Shown here piece after piece: positions 22,495-31,962 of a stretch of DNA of 64,000 nucleotides (within the stretch, counting starts at the first letter, position 1; each line of letters begins with the position of its first letter). The notes beneath the pieces are model-generated. The model had not been told where the DNA came from. It saw nothing but the letters and a program-made list of their open reading frames with translations, and did not search any database. The position numbers and the translations under genes are program-made. Source of the DNA: Neodiprion pinetum (lineage: Eukaryota > Arthropoda > Insecta > Hymenoptera > Diprionidae); contig NC_060233.1 of NCBI RefSeq assembly GCF_021155775.2, positions 20,997,456 to 21,061,455 on the forward strand. Reading direction: 5' to 3'.

Positions 22495-22788
22495 TGTGAT
22501 GTATGTGAGTAAGGTAGTACGGCATACGCTATTGTGCGTATGCGAGTGTGCGCGAGTATGCACGTATGTTGGTATGTGTGATTATACTCTGCGTGTGACT
22601 CCGGTGCGCGGGCCAAGCACTCGGTCTTGGGCGCTCGTGTGAATGCCATGCCGGCTTCCACGCTTCCTATTGTACTCACTGGTATATATCATTTGTGTCC
22701 TTATAATCATACTTATAAATAAACTTACTACGTTTAATCTTATTTCCTGTGTATATTGATTGTTATATCAACATATAAATATACCACA
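22495..22788 (+). repeat. 3' LTR of element E
   Basis: Same length and sequence as 17629-17922 by eye. It is preceded by GGCGGAAGATTG. The pol stop is 39 bp upstream. Confidence 0.9.
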
Positions 22789-23690
22789 AAATCGTTGTGG
22801 GTTAATCGTTCTGTCGTAGTGTTCTTTACTTTTCTGTTTAGCTTGTTTCAGGTTCAACGCGGCGCGTTTACGGATGTCTGTGAGATTCGCTATTAGATCG
22901 AGGAGGAATGTATCGTATGTATGCGTGGATGTGTTGCTTAGTATCGCATCTGTCGGTAGTTTAGCTTCCGAGCCGAAGATCAGCTGGTGAGGTGCATAAT
23001 GTGTAATGTCGTGTTTCGCTGTATCATAGCAGAAAATGGCGAAACGTATGAATTCATCCCAATCTTTACCTGCGTTGGTGTAATGTTTGATGTGTTCGGT
23101 AATTACAAGGTGACTTCTTTCTAATGAGCCGTTTGATTGCGGTCTATAGGCGGTTCGTAGTTGTTCAATCTTGAAGAGCCTGCATATTTTTTTGAAAGCG
23201 GTACTCATGAAGTTTCGTCGCTGGTCAGTGAATATAGTTCGCGGAGATCCATAGCGCGTGATGTATTCTTGAGCTAATACTGTCCCTATCGTTTTTGCCG
23301 TAGCATCGGAAATTGGAATGTCGTCTAAGAACTTGGTTAGATTGCACTGGATCGTCAAAAGGTAGCGGTTATTCGATTTCGTAACAGTTAGTGTACCAAC
23401 TAAATCTAGGGCTACTTTGTCAAAGGCCTCCGCGGGCGTGTCAGTGATTGCCATGGGTAATTTTGTTCTGATCCTGACTAGTTTTTTCCTTTGGCAACTG
23501 CCGCAAGATCTGATGATATTTTGAATTTGCTTTTCCATTTTTGGCCAAAAATATTTTTCTCTTATTTTATTGAAAATTTTTGTAACGCCTTGGTGTCCTC
23601 CGATCAGTGACTCGTGGTACTCTTTGATCATGTCTTCGCGTAATCGTTCGTCTGGTATAATTGTAGTATTTCTACAAAGTGTTACTCGAA
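22789..23690 (-). pseudogene. Integrase core of element D
   Basis: The minus strand encodes the N-terminal zinc-binding region (EYHESLIGGHQGVTKIF, CGSCQRKK) and catalytic core: D in ALDLVGTL, D in IFTDQRRNF, E in NGSLERSH. It follows macro domain 2 in the same frame and is cut at 22793 by element E; the C-terminus is at 17450-17628. This stretch has no stop, but the polyprotein is broken elsewhere. Confidence 0.85.
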
Positions 23691-24128
23691 TGTCTAAATC
23701 CGCTAAAATGTGATAAATTAGTTTTTTAAAGATATATCGTAGAATATCATCAACTCCTGGTCCTGACATGGGGAATGATATGGACCGAATGTCTAGTCCG
23801 GACAAGATAATCCTCAAGTTAACTCACGTGTAGAAAATGTCGTCAAGTCTGCCCGGGTCTGATTGACGTGGTTTCACTACGAAGGTGAATATGTATTTGT
23901 TGTTTTTCAACCGAGTTTTAATTACGTCGGATATTTCTGGATTCTGGTTTTGAAAGGATTCCATGCTTATTAGATTTCCGTCTATCAACTGTTTTTCTAG
24001 TCCTTCTTTCCAACCACAATTAGCTGATACGAAATGAGCGTAATTGTCGCACAACATGAGAAGTCCGTCATTAGTTTCGGTTACGTTGGGTGTTGGTAAT
24101 ATGTCATTTTGATTTTGTATTAAGTAAT
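23691..24128 (-). pseudogene. Macro-domain-like module 2 of element D
   Basis: The minus strand reads NYAHFVSANCGWKEGLEKQL, then NKYIFTFVVKPRQSDPGRLD, VNLRIILSGLDIRSISFPMS, GPGVDDILRYIF and LADLDIRVTLC. This follows, segment by segment, macro domain 1 (NLAHCISADCKTSRG, IYNLVTKKYHYQKP, IPRLGCGLG, DSDITITIC). It is diverged: the Gly-rich GCGLG loop is SGPGV. One in-frame TGA (about 23820, ACG TGA GTT) breaks it, possibly from CGA. It continues in frame into integrase, so it was part of the pol polyprotein. Expected to bind ADP-ribose or a related nucleotide if functional; this is inferred. Confidence 0.65.
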
Positions 24129-24575
24129 CTAAGCAACAAAAGTTGTCATTGTCAATATGGGGCGGTCCGGTTTTCGCTCTTCGGGATTGTCACGACGTTG
24201 TGAGCCTAAAGGTGGTAGCGTTGCCGTAGGTACAACGGAGGCATCGCTATCCGTGTCTTCAACAACTGACTCCGGATCATATGTCACGGAGTCACTCTCC
24301 GAGATATCAGCTGGGTAGCGCGAGGGAGTAGAAACCGGAGCATGTCTTGGAGCTGACCTAGTGCCGGTCCGACGCATTGGCCGACGAGGTGAAGGGGGAG
24401 CAGGGATTCTGGGTGTTGATGCGTCTGCTTCAGATTCAGAAGATGTCGAGTCATAAGTCGGGTTTTGATAATTACAAATGGTGATCGTTATGTCGGAGTC
24501 TTTAAATATGTAATGGATCATCCGATTAACAAGGTTCCAGTCTAACTTACCCAAGCCGCAGCCTAGTCTTGGAAT
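24129..24575 (-). pseudogene. Macro domain 1 C-terminal half and acidic Ser/Pro linker of element D
   Basis: From the junction with F the minus strand reads IPRLGCGLGKLDWNLVNRM then FKDSDITITICN, the last strand-helix-strand of an OARD1/TARG1-like macro domain. Removing F and one GGAAT copy restores the frame with 29689-30095. After it comes a linker rich in Ser, Pro, Glu, Asp (SESEADASTPRIPAPPSPRR...) ending in a stop at 24129. In human OARD1 a catalytic Asp sits in the GCGLD loop (family knowledge); here it is Gly, so the domain may bind but not hydrolyse. Confidence 0.8.
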
Positions 24576-24812
24576 TGTAATGTATTGATATACATTCCTC
24601 GTTGCATATGTATGTGTGATACCGTAGCGCCTCTACTCTCACGTTCAGAGAGCGAGTCAGTTGTGTGCATGGCTCCGACAAGCACATATGTACTCCGGCA
24701 TGCTCGTTGCACAGCCGTATCTTTATACATAATAAATCCATACGTTAAATATCATCCCGCTGTGTTGTGAGTAATCATTTATACCCTTACGTTACACCAT
24801 TGATATATAATA
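24576..24812 (+). repeat. 5' LTR of element F
   Basis: 237 bp. It contains AATAAATCC near 24728 as a possible polyadenylation signal. Short ORFs here recur in the other LTR and are not genes. Confidence 0.92.
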
Positions 24813-25073
24813 ACTGGCGACGAGAAAAAGAATCCCGCGTACTATTACAGATAAACCTTTACCACGCGCTCAAAAACTATTTTGAGGTTAGTGGCAAACA
24901 CGTGTTCGGGAAGCAATTGAAGATTTGCAGTTAAGCGTAATACGGAAAGGCGTATTACGCAGTGAAAATTGTTCTAAAAAAAGAAAATAAATCGGTCACT
25001 ATATTTAGTCGGAAGGGGCTAATAGTTCATAAAATTACATTCATTAAATTCAAAGGAGCAACGTTGCAAATTA
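24813..25073 (+). other. Primer-binding site and leader of element F
   Basis: TGGCGACGAG at 24815, 2 nt after the LTR as in E, then an A-rich leader to the ATG at 25074. Confidence 0.7.
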
Positions 25074-28000
25074 ATGTCGAATAAAACAGGCTGGATACAA
25101 AATCTAAACAAAGGAGAGATAATACAAGAATTACAAAACAGAGGTGTAGCATTTGAAGAGGGTGAAAATTATAACACGTTGCGTGAATTACTTAGATCAG
25201 AAATAAAAAAAAGTGAAAAGAAAGAAACATCAGAGCAAGCAGCGAGCTCACAAACGCAAGTAGACGGGTCGGAATCAAAAAAACCAATTAAGAAAACTAC
25301 GTTACCTACACAAGAAAAGGTAGCAAACGATAAGTCCAGCAGCGACGACACTAGCAACGTCGATTCAGACAAAGATAGCGATATGGGCGATCCACATTTT
25401 CAATTTAACTTAGACGACGATTGGGAGCTGTTTGAAGATAAATTAGATTTCTTTTTCACCGCAAAAAAGATCACGGACGAGTCGATTAAAATAGCAAACT
25501 TGGTTACGCATTTAAGCGACGACGCACACGCACTATTGAAACAGCTCGCGGCTCCAAAGAAAATAAAAGATACTTCGTTCGCCGAAAATATAAAACTCAT
25601 GTCTGACCACCTTAAACCAAAACCATCAGAGACAATGGAGCGCTGCACTTTTCACAAAGCCAGTCAAAAAGAAAACGAAACTATTGCTGATTTCGTAGCG
25701 CGCCTAAAAAAACTATCGCTATATTGCAATTTTAGTAACCTGGATGATGCACTGAAGGACCAGTTTGTTTGCGGAATAAAAGATAGAAATACCCGAGTGA
25801 AACTGTTTGAAGAAAAATCTCTGACATTTAAAATAGCATGTGAAATTGCTACCACTCGAGAGTCAGCAGAAAAAGACGCCGCATCTTCAGAAAATGCATT
25901 AGATACAAGAAATGCAAAAGCAGATGTATTTGCATTACGCGGTGCTAGACAACCATGGCAGCAGCATCGAGGCAGCAGTTATCAAGGAAGAAACCAAGGA
26001 TATAAAAATAACTACAACGGAAGACAGCAGCAACAACACAGAAATCAACGATCATCAAGCGAAGCATGGCAAGGTCAACGATCAACGCAGAAAACAAGTG
26101 TAGTGAAGTGCTCTTGTTGCGGCAAGGGAAATCACACGCGTGAGGAGTGCAGATATCGTGATTTGGTGTGCCATCAGTGTAATGTAAAAGGGCATTTAGC
26201 CCAAGTATGTAGTTTTACGGGAAATAAATTTCCGACAAATACAAATGTTAACTTACTGCAATCGGAAAATGATGAACGAGTCGAAGAGTCAAGCGAATAT
26301 GATTTTTTCAAATTGAATCTTACTGAATATAACGAATATGAAACTATAGTGGATTGTAAAACAAATATTGTAAATGACGATGTACCGCATGTTAATGTAA
26401 ATGCAAATCCAAAATTAGAAAATGACGCTTACAATTGTGCTAAGGTTAAGAGTAATGAGAGTAATGCATTATATAAACATACAAGTAAACAAGATGTTGA
26501 AGCAACCCCTATGTTTATATTATTAAATGTAAACGGCATCAATGTTTATTTTGAAGTTGATTCGGGCACTTACGCTACTGTTATTTCAAAAAGAATTTAT
26601 GATCAATATTTTTCAAACTTGAAATTACATAATACAACAAGTGAATTGAAAGCGTATTGCGGTCAACCACAAAAGCCACTAGGCGAATTAATCGATGTAA
26701 AAATAGTATTTAATAACGTAGAGAAAACTTTAAATTGTTTTGTTTTACCTGGGCCGGGACCGGCATTAATAGGTCGATTGTGGCTAAAAGAATTTGGAGT
26801 GTGGCCTCTTAATTTACCAACTTCAGACAAATGTCAATTATATAAAATAGATAACTTGTATGATTATATAACAACAAAATTTGAAAGATTATTTAGCGAC
26901 ACGCCGGGTGTATATAACAAAAGTTTTATAAAGATTCACATAAAAGAAAACACAAAACCTATTGCGCTAAAATGTAGGCACGTAGCATATGCCTTAAAAC
27001 ATCTTATTGAAATTGAATTGAAAAGACTAGAAAGGTTAGGACATATTGTTCCAGTAGAATTTTCAGAGTGGGCTACACCAATTGTTCCGGTACCAAAATC
27101 GAGAGATGTTATCCGTATATGCGGTGACTTTAAACTTACACTAAACCCTCACATAGTAATTGATAAATATCCGCTGCATACCATAGATGAAATTTTTGCA
27201 GAATTGCAAGGTGGCAAATTTTACTCGGAACTTGATATGAAACATCAGTACATGCAATTTCCTGTAGATGCTAGCTCCGCGGAATTATTAACTATTACAA
27301 CACATAAAGGGTTATTTAGATATACAAAAATACCAGAGGGGGTCTCACAAGCACCAGCAGATGTGCAACGCAAAATGGACGAAATTCTACGCGGTATAAA
27401 AGGCGTTATCGCTTACCTAGATAATATTTACATATCAGGTAAAAATAGAGAAGAGCATGATGATAGTCTTTTAAAAACATGTGAAAGATTAGACGATTGT
27501 AACTTACGATTAAATAAATTCAAATGTAACATTTTAAAAAATAAAATAGAGGTTTTGGGTTTTACAATAGACAAAGATGGATTACACAAATCCGATTCAA
27601 AAGTAAAAGCAATGGTTGAAGCCCCGCGCCCTAAAAATGATAAGCAACTAGCTTCCTTTTTAGGTCTTGTAAATTTTTACGCTCGATTCTTAGAGAATAG
27701 ATCGACAAAATTAGCTCCCTTGTATGACTTACTGAGTAAGAAAAAGCTAGAATGGGATGATGCATGTGAAAATGCATTCATATGGCTAAAAACTGAATTA
27801 AGTGCACAAAGTTTTTTAGCACACTATGACCCATCTGAAGAGATAATATTAGCATGCGACGCGTCAGACTATGGGTTATCCGCGATTTTATCGCACCGTT
27901 ATAAAGATAAGTCAGAAAGGCCAATAGCTTACGCTTCTAAAAGAATTGCAATCAAGGAACTAAAACGTAACATAATTGACAAAGAAGCGATGGCTATTGT

Positions 28001-29456
28001 CTTCGGTTTTAAAAAATTCTACCAATTTATATTTGGCAGAGTGATAACTCTCCGCACTGATAATAAACCGTTAGAGCTAATATTAGGGCCTAGGAAGGGA
28101 TTACCTCAAACGGCAGACAATAGATTACAAAGGTACGCGTATTTCCTTTCCGGATTTAAGTATCGAATTGAGCACGTAAAGTCTGAAAATAATGCAAATG
28201 CAGATGCGCTATCGCGTCTACCGATTGAGGACCCTATAGATATTTCAATTATGTGTAATCAAGATCCACTGTATATAAACTTTTTTGAAGATTCAGCAAC
28301 AGCTTTTGATAGCAAGATGCTAGAATCTGAAAGCAAAAAAGATGAGGTTCTAAAAAATGTAATACGATATGTAACAAGAGAATGGCCTTATTTTGATGAC
28401 TTATCGGATAGAGAAAAACAATATTATAAAATTAGATTTGAACTTACAGTAGAAAAGGGTTGTCTGTTTTGGGGAATACGCGCGTGCATTCCTGAGTCAA
28501 TGCGTTCTACTATCTTAAACGAGCTTCACGCCACACATTTTGGAATGGTGAAAATGAAAATGTTTGCCCGCTCGTATGTGTACTGGCCAGGTATAGACGC
28601 CGAAATAGAGAATATTGCAAATAATTGTAAAACGTGTTTAATCGAACGTAAAGCACCAAATAAAATGCCACTCACACCTTGGCCGTGGCCTACCAAAGTG
28701 TGGGGACGAATACATTGTGATTTTGCCAAATTTGGAAATGATACGTATTTGATTGTAATAGATGCGAGTAGCAAATGGCCAGAAATAATAAATTGTAAAA
28801 ACAATACGGATGCGAAAAGAGTCATAAAAGAATTCAAAAATCTTTTTGTTAGATTTGGATTGCCTATGCACGTTGTAACAGACGGAGGGCCTCCATTCAG
28901 AAGTCTAGAATTCTTAACATTTTTAAAACTAAATAATGTTCGACACTCCCTTTCGCCTCCGTACCACCCAGCCACAAACGGTGCGGCAGAAAACTTTATA
29001 CAAACCTTCAAAGATAAGGTAAAAAAAATAGTAAAAGGGGGTAAGAGTGTAGAATATGCCACAAATCTATTCTTATTTGATTACAGAAATTACCCACACA
29101 TAACTACAGGTAGAAGCCCGGCGAGTATAATGTACAACCGCGAGATAAGAAACAAATTCGATACCTTAAAGCCAAGTGCATCTGATTATGTGGAATGCCA
29201 ACAAAGGCGTCAAATATTAGCGAGAGCCGGTAATCGCAATGTTATACTCGAGGTTGGCGATAATGTTTATATGGATGCGCACGGGGTAAGAGACGAGAAG
29301 AGAGTTCATGGTAAAATAGTTAAGCAAACTGCGCCGCAAACCTATACTGTACAAGCAGACTCGGGTGAGATGCATAAACGACACTCAGATCAATTAATAA
29401 AACCAATGCCACGACGCTCTCCGAGGCTTCTTATTAAACAAGAGGGAAAGTTGTAA
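25074..29456 (+). CDS. Intact gag-pol polyprotein of element F (1460 aa)
   Basis: Single frame from ATG 25074 to a stop formed in the first bases of the 3' LTR. Domains (approximate residues): SAP-like N-terminus (GWIQNLNKGEIIQELQNRGV, 5-45); acidic linker; capsid-like region 105-250; two zinc knuckles CSCCGKGNHTREEC and CHQCNVKGHLAQVC (346-380); protease VDSGTYATVIS (about 495); RT 640-870 with AYLDNIYIS (about 780, YxDN instead of YxDD) and IPEGVSQAP instead of the usual LPFG motif; RNase H 925-1060 (ACDASDYGL, RTDNKPL, NADALSRL); integrase with C-x2-C zinc region, D (HCDFAKF, 1214), D (TDGGPPF, 1269), E (NGAAENFI, 1304). No env. Confidence 0.95.
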   Translation: MSNKTGWIQNLNKGEIIQELQNRGVAFEEGENYNTLRELLRSEIKKSEKKETSEQAASSQTQVDGSESKKPIKKTTLPTQEKVANDKSSSDDTSNVDSDKDSDMGDPHFQFNLDDDWELFEDKLDFFFTAKKITDESIKIANLVTHLSDDAHALLKQLAAPKKIKDTSFAENIKLMSDHLKPKPSETMERCTFHKASQKENETIADFVARLKKLSLYCNFSNLDDALKDQFVCGIKDRNTRVKLFEEKSLTFKIACEIATTRESAEKDAASSENALDTRNAKADVFALRGARQPWQQHRGSSYQGRNQGYKNNYNGRQQQQHRNQRSSSEAWQGQRSTQKTSVVKCSCCGKGNHTREECRYRDLVCHQCNVKGHLAQVCSFTGNKFPTNTNVNLLQSENDERVEESSEYDFFKLNLTEYNEYETIVDCKTNIVNDDVPHVNVNANPKLENDAYNCAKVKSNESNALYKHTSKQDVEATPMFILLNVNGINVYFEVDSGTYATVISKRIYDQYFSNLKLHNTTSELKAYCGQPQKPLGELIDVKIVFNNVEKTLNCFVLPGPGPALIGRLWLKEFGVWPLNLPTSDKCQLYKIDNLYDYITTKFERLFSDTPGVYNKSFIKIHIKENTKPIALKCRHVAYALKHLIEIELKRLERLGHIVPVEFSEWATPIVPVPKSRDVIRICGDFKLTLNPHIVIDKYPLHTIDEIFAELQGGKFYSELDMKHQYMQFPVDASSAELLTITTHKGLFRYTKIPEGVSQAPADVQRKMDEILRGIKGVIAYLDNIYISGKNREEHDDSLLKTCERLDDCNLRLNKFKCNILKNKIEVLGFTIDKDGLHKSDSKVKAMVEAPRPKNDKQLASFLGLVNFYARFLENRSTKLAPLYDLLSKKKLEWDDACENAFIWLKTELSAQSFLAHYDPSEEIILACDASDYGLSAILSHRYKDKSERPIAYASKRIAIKELKRNIIDKEAMAIVFGFKKFYQFIFGRVITLRTDNKPLELILGPRKGLPQTADNRLQRYAYFLSGFKYRIEHVKSENNANADALSRLPIEDPIDISIMCNQDPLYINFFEDSATAFDSKMLESESKKDEVLKNVIRYVTREWPYFDDLSDREKQYYKIRFELTVEKGCLFWGIRACIPESMRSTILNELHATHFGMVKMKMFARSYVYWPGIDAEIENIANNCKTCLIERKAPNKMPLTPWPWPTKVWGRIHCDFAKFGNDTYLIVIDASSKWPEIINCKNNTDAKRVIKEFKNLFVRFGLPMHVVTDGGPPFRSLEFLTFLKLNNVRHSLSPPYHPATNGAAENFIQTFKDKVKKIVKGGKSVEYATNLFLFDYRNYPHITTGRSPASIMYNREIRNKFDTLKPSASDYVECQQRRQILARAGNRNVILEVGDNVYMDAHGVRDEKRVHGKIVKQTAPQTYTVQADSGEMHKRHSDQLIKPMPRRSPRLLIKQEGKL

Positions 29457-29688
29457 TGTATTGATATACATTCCTAGTTGCATATGTATGTGTGATACCG
29501 TAGCGCCTCTACTCTCACGTTCAGAGAGCGAGTCAGTTGTGTGCATGGCTCCGACAAGCACATATGTACTCCGGCATGCTCGTTGCACAGCCGTATCTTT
29601 ATACATAATAAATCCATACGTTAAATATCATCCCGCTGTGTTGTGAGTAATCATTTATACCCTTACGTTACACCATTGATATATAATA
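29452..29688 (+). repeat. 3' LTR of element F
   Basis: Matches 24576-24812 with one visible difference (CCTAG for CCTCG near the start). Confidence 0.92.
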
Positions 29689-30095
29689 GGAATCAAGAGC
29701 GATTTGACTTTGTCTTGTTCTGAGCAATTCTTTAGATTTACTAGGGCATTGAACAGTGTCTCTTCAGTTGGTTTCTGGTAGTGGTATTTTTTTGTTACTA
29801 GATTGTAAATGAGGCGGTTACCATGTGGCAGTGTCAATACGTTCGTTACTTCAGGGTCTAGTTGTTGTAGTTGATCTCGGGTGATTATTTTCCTATTGAT
29901 TAGTTGTCCCGCGACTCCTCGTGATGTCTTGCAGTCTGCCGAGATGCAGTGGGCTAGGTTATCTTGTCTGTCGAGGAGATTGGCGCGTATCTCTTGAATA
30001 AATTTACTATGCGTTAATGGTAGGTGGTTAAGATCTGTTACGAATTCCGTGAATCGAGGGGCGTAATTTCGTCCTTTACTGGTAGTGGCTTAGGG
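29689..30095 (-). pseudogene. Macro domain 1 N-terminal part of element D (OARD1/TARG1-like)
   Basis: The minus strand, opening after a stop near 30095, reads SKGRNYAPRFTEFVTDLNHL, then NLAHCISADCKTSRGVAGQL (the classical macro ADP-ribose-binding segment), RLIYNLVTKKYHYQKPTEET and CSEQDKVKSLLIP, ending at F. This order and spacing match the OARD1/TARG1 (C6orf130) branch of macro domains, which remove ADP-ribose from acidic residues. The LVTKK lysine corresponds to its catalytic Lys (family knowledge). It lies after RNase H and before integrase, one frame away from the RNase H ORF that ends at 30107. The second half is at 24465-24575. Confidence 0.82.
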
Positions 30096-30106
30096 TGTCG
30101 GCTTAT

Positions 30107-31960
30107 TCAGTGTGTCGGACTGTTCTTCACGTATTTTAACACTACGACCTTGGGGCTTACGGAGTTTTGGTGTAATTCAGATGAGGTGAGTGGTTGAATT
30201 CGTTCCGTAATTTGCTTGATCGTTTTATCGACTACGATCGGTGCCTCCGTTGCGCTGGTATTGTCAGTCATACTGGCACTTGAGTCAGAGGTACCAGTAG
30301 AAGTCGAAGTGTCTTGTAATGCTTTGTTTCGTCTTCGTGGAAAAGGGCTGGTGGATTCATGTGCAGATCCATGCGCTCGTATTGGGTGCTGGTCTACATG
30401 TTTCATTCGCTTGTGAGCGCCGGTAGATGAAGATAGCGTATCCGGTTCGCGAGCACGTGTTGGGTGTTGGTGAGCTATTTTGGTGCGTTTGTGAGCGCTG
30501 GTAGACGAAGATAGCGTATCTGGTTCGCGCGCACGCGTTAGGTGTTGGTGAGCTACTTTGGCGCGCTTGTGGGCGTCAGTAGATGAGCATTCTGTATCGG
30601 GTCGTAGCCGTTTTGAGGTAATAGGTAGAATTCGGAAAGAGTCGACAGGTGGATTTCTGGAAATCGCGTCTGCGTTAGAGTTCGCTATTCCTTTTTTATG
30701 TTTTGTGACGTACGAATATTCTTCCAACTTCAGTCTCCAGTGCATTAAACGAGAAGTCGGGTCCCGTACGTTTTTGATCCACTTTAGTGGTTCGTGGTCT
30801 GTTACCAGGGTGAAGGTTCTACCGTAAAGATAGGGACCAAAATGTTTGACGGCATAAACGACTGCTAAGAATTCTTTTTCGGATACCGAGTAATTGATTT
30901 TGGCCTTTTGTAACACCCTCGATGCATACGCGATTGGTAAATCCTCGCCATCTTTGTCTTGACTAAGTATTGCTCCTATTGCATACTTTGAAGCGTCGGT
31001 TGTTAGGACGAAGGGTTTTTCGAAGTCTGGATACTGCAGTATCGGTTCTCGACACAGACTATCGCGTAGTGTTTCGAACGCAAATTGATGTTCTGCTGTC
31101 CATAGGAAAGGGCTATTCTTCTTTAGCAAATTAATAATAGGTCTAGCAATTTTCGAAAGGTTAGGAATGAATCTTCGGTAGTAGCCTATCAAGCCTAAAA
31201 ATTGTTTAATCTGTTTAGGATTCTTGGGAACTGGGTAGTTTTTTATTGCTGATATCTTCTCCGGATTAGGTTTCAATCCATTTTGAGTGATGATGTGACC
31301 TAGGTATGCTACTTATTCACGCAGAAATTCACATTTATCTGGCTGCAGGGTTAGTCCTGCATCAGAAAATCTCTTCATGAGTTTCCGAAATTTGGTTTCG
31401 TGCTCCTCCAAGGATCGGGAGTAAATGACTATGTCATCCAAATAGACAAACATATGTGTACCCTGTCATCCCGATAGAACCTGGTCTATTAGACGTTGAA
31501 AGGTGGATGGGGCATATTTTCAACCAAATGGCATTCTAGTATACTCGAAATGGCCGTGAGGAGTCGAAAAAGCGGTCTTTGCGCTGTGATCGGGATGCAT
31601 TGGAATTTGGTGGGACCCGGAAGCCAGGTCGAACGTTGAGAAATATTTTGCGGAGCCTAGTTGATCTAGGATATCGACGATATTTGGTAGCGGGTAAGCG
31701 TCGCCATTGGTTTTTTCGTTCAGTTTACGGAAGTCAATGACCATTCGCCACTTCTTCTCGCCGCTAGCATCTGATTTCTTGGGGATGATCCAGACCGGAG
31801 AATTGGAAGGCGATGAAGAATGTGTGATAATGTTCTGATCAAGGAGTTTGGTCACTTTTTTTTGTATTTCGTCTTTGTGTACTCCTGGGTGTTTGTATTT
31901 TTTGGTATGAATTGGTGCGTCATTGGTAGTAGGGATCGTATGGCTGACTAAGTTTGTATG
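30107..31960 (-). pseudogene. Reverse transcriptase-RNase H of element D with repetitive basic linker
   Basis: RT motifs: IIPKKSDASGEKKWRMVIDF, YFSTFDLASGSHQIPM, FEYTRMPFG, and VYLDDIVIYS (YxDD) near 31440. Three stops break RT (after MPFG, after VLSG and before VAYLGH). RNase H (LTTDASKYAIGAIL, LVTDHEPL, NADAISRNP) is intact in a 389-codon ORF (30107-31276). That ORF continues into a linker with three imperfect ~27-aa repeats (AHKRAKVAHQH...AREPDTLSSS) at about 30360-30610, then Ser/Thr-rich sequence and a stop. The RT is of the 17.6/297 type. Confidence 0.85.
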
Positions 31961-31962
31961 TC

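Larger units (their letters stand above)
17629..22788 (+). mobile_element. Ty3/Gypsy-type LTR retrotransposon E, nested in D
   Basis: 294-bp LTRs at 17629-17922 and 22495-22788 appear identical; TSD AAATC. Starts TGTGATG and ends CCACA. The primer site TGGCGACGAG (17925-17934) fits the 3' end of tRNA-Ser(GCU). One gag-pol frame runs 18193-22455, broken by a single in-frame TAA. Related to F. A young copy. Confidence 0.92.
24576..29688 (+). mobile_element. Ty3/Gypsy-type LTR retrotransposon F, intact, nested in D
   Basis: 237-bp LTRs at 24576-24812 and 29452-29688 differ at about one site; TSD GGAAT (24571-24575 and 29689-29693). Starts TGTAATG and ends ATAATA (not CA). Primer site TGGCGACGAG at 24815-24824 (tRNA-Ser GCU type). 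One uninterrupted gag-pol ORF. Best candidate in the window for a recently mobile, complete retrotransposon. Confidence 0.95.

Noticed and set aside
24585..24770. 61-codon ORF in element F LTR, repeated at 29461-29646
   Set aside because: LTR sequence read in an accidental frame.
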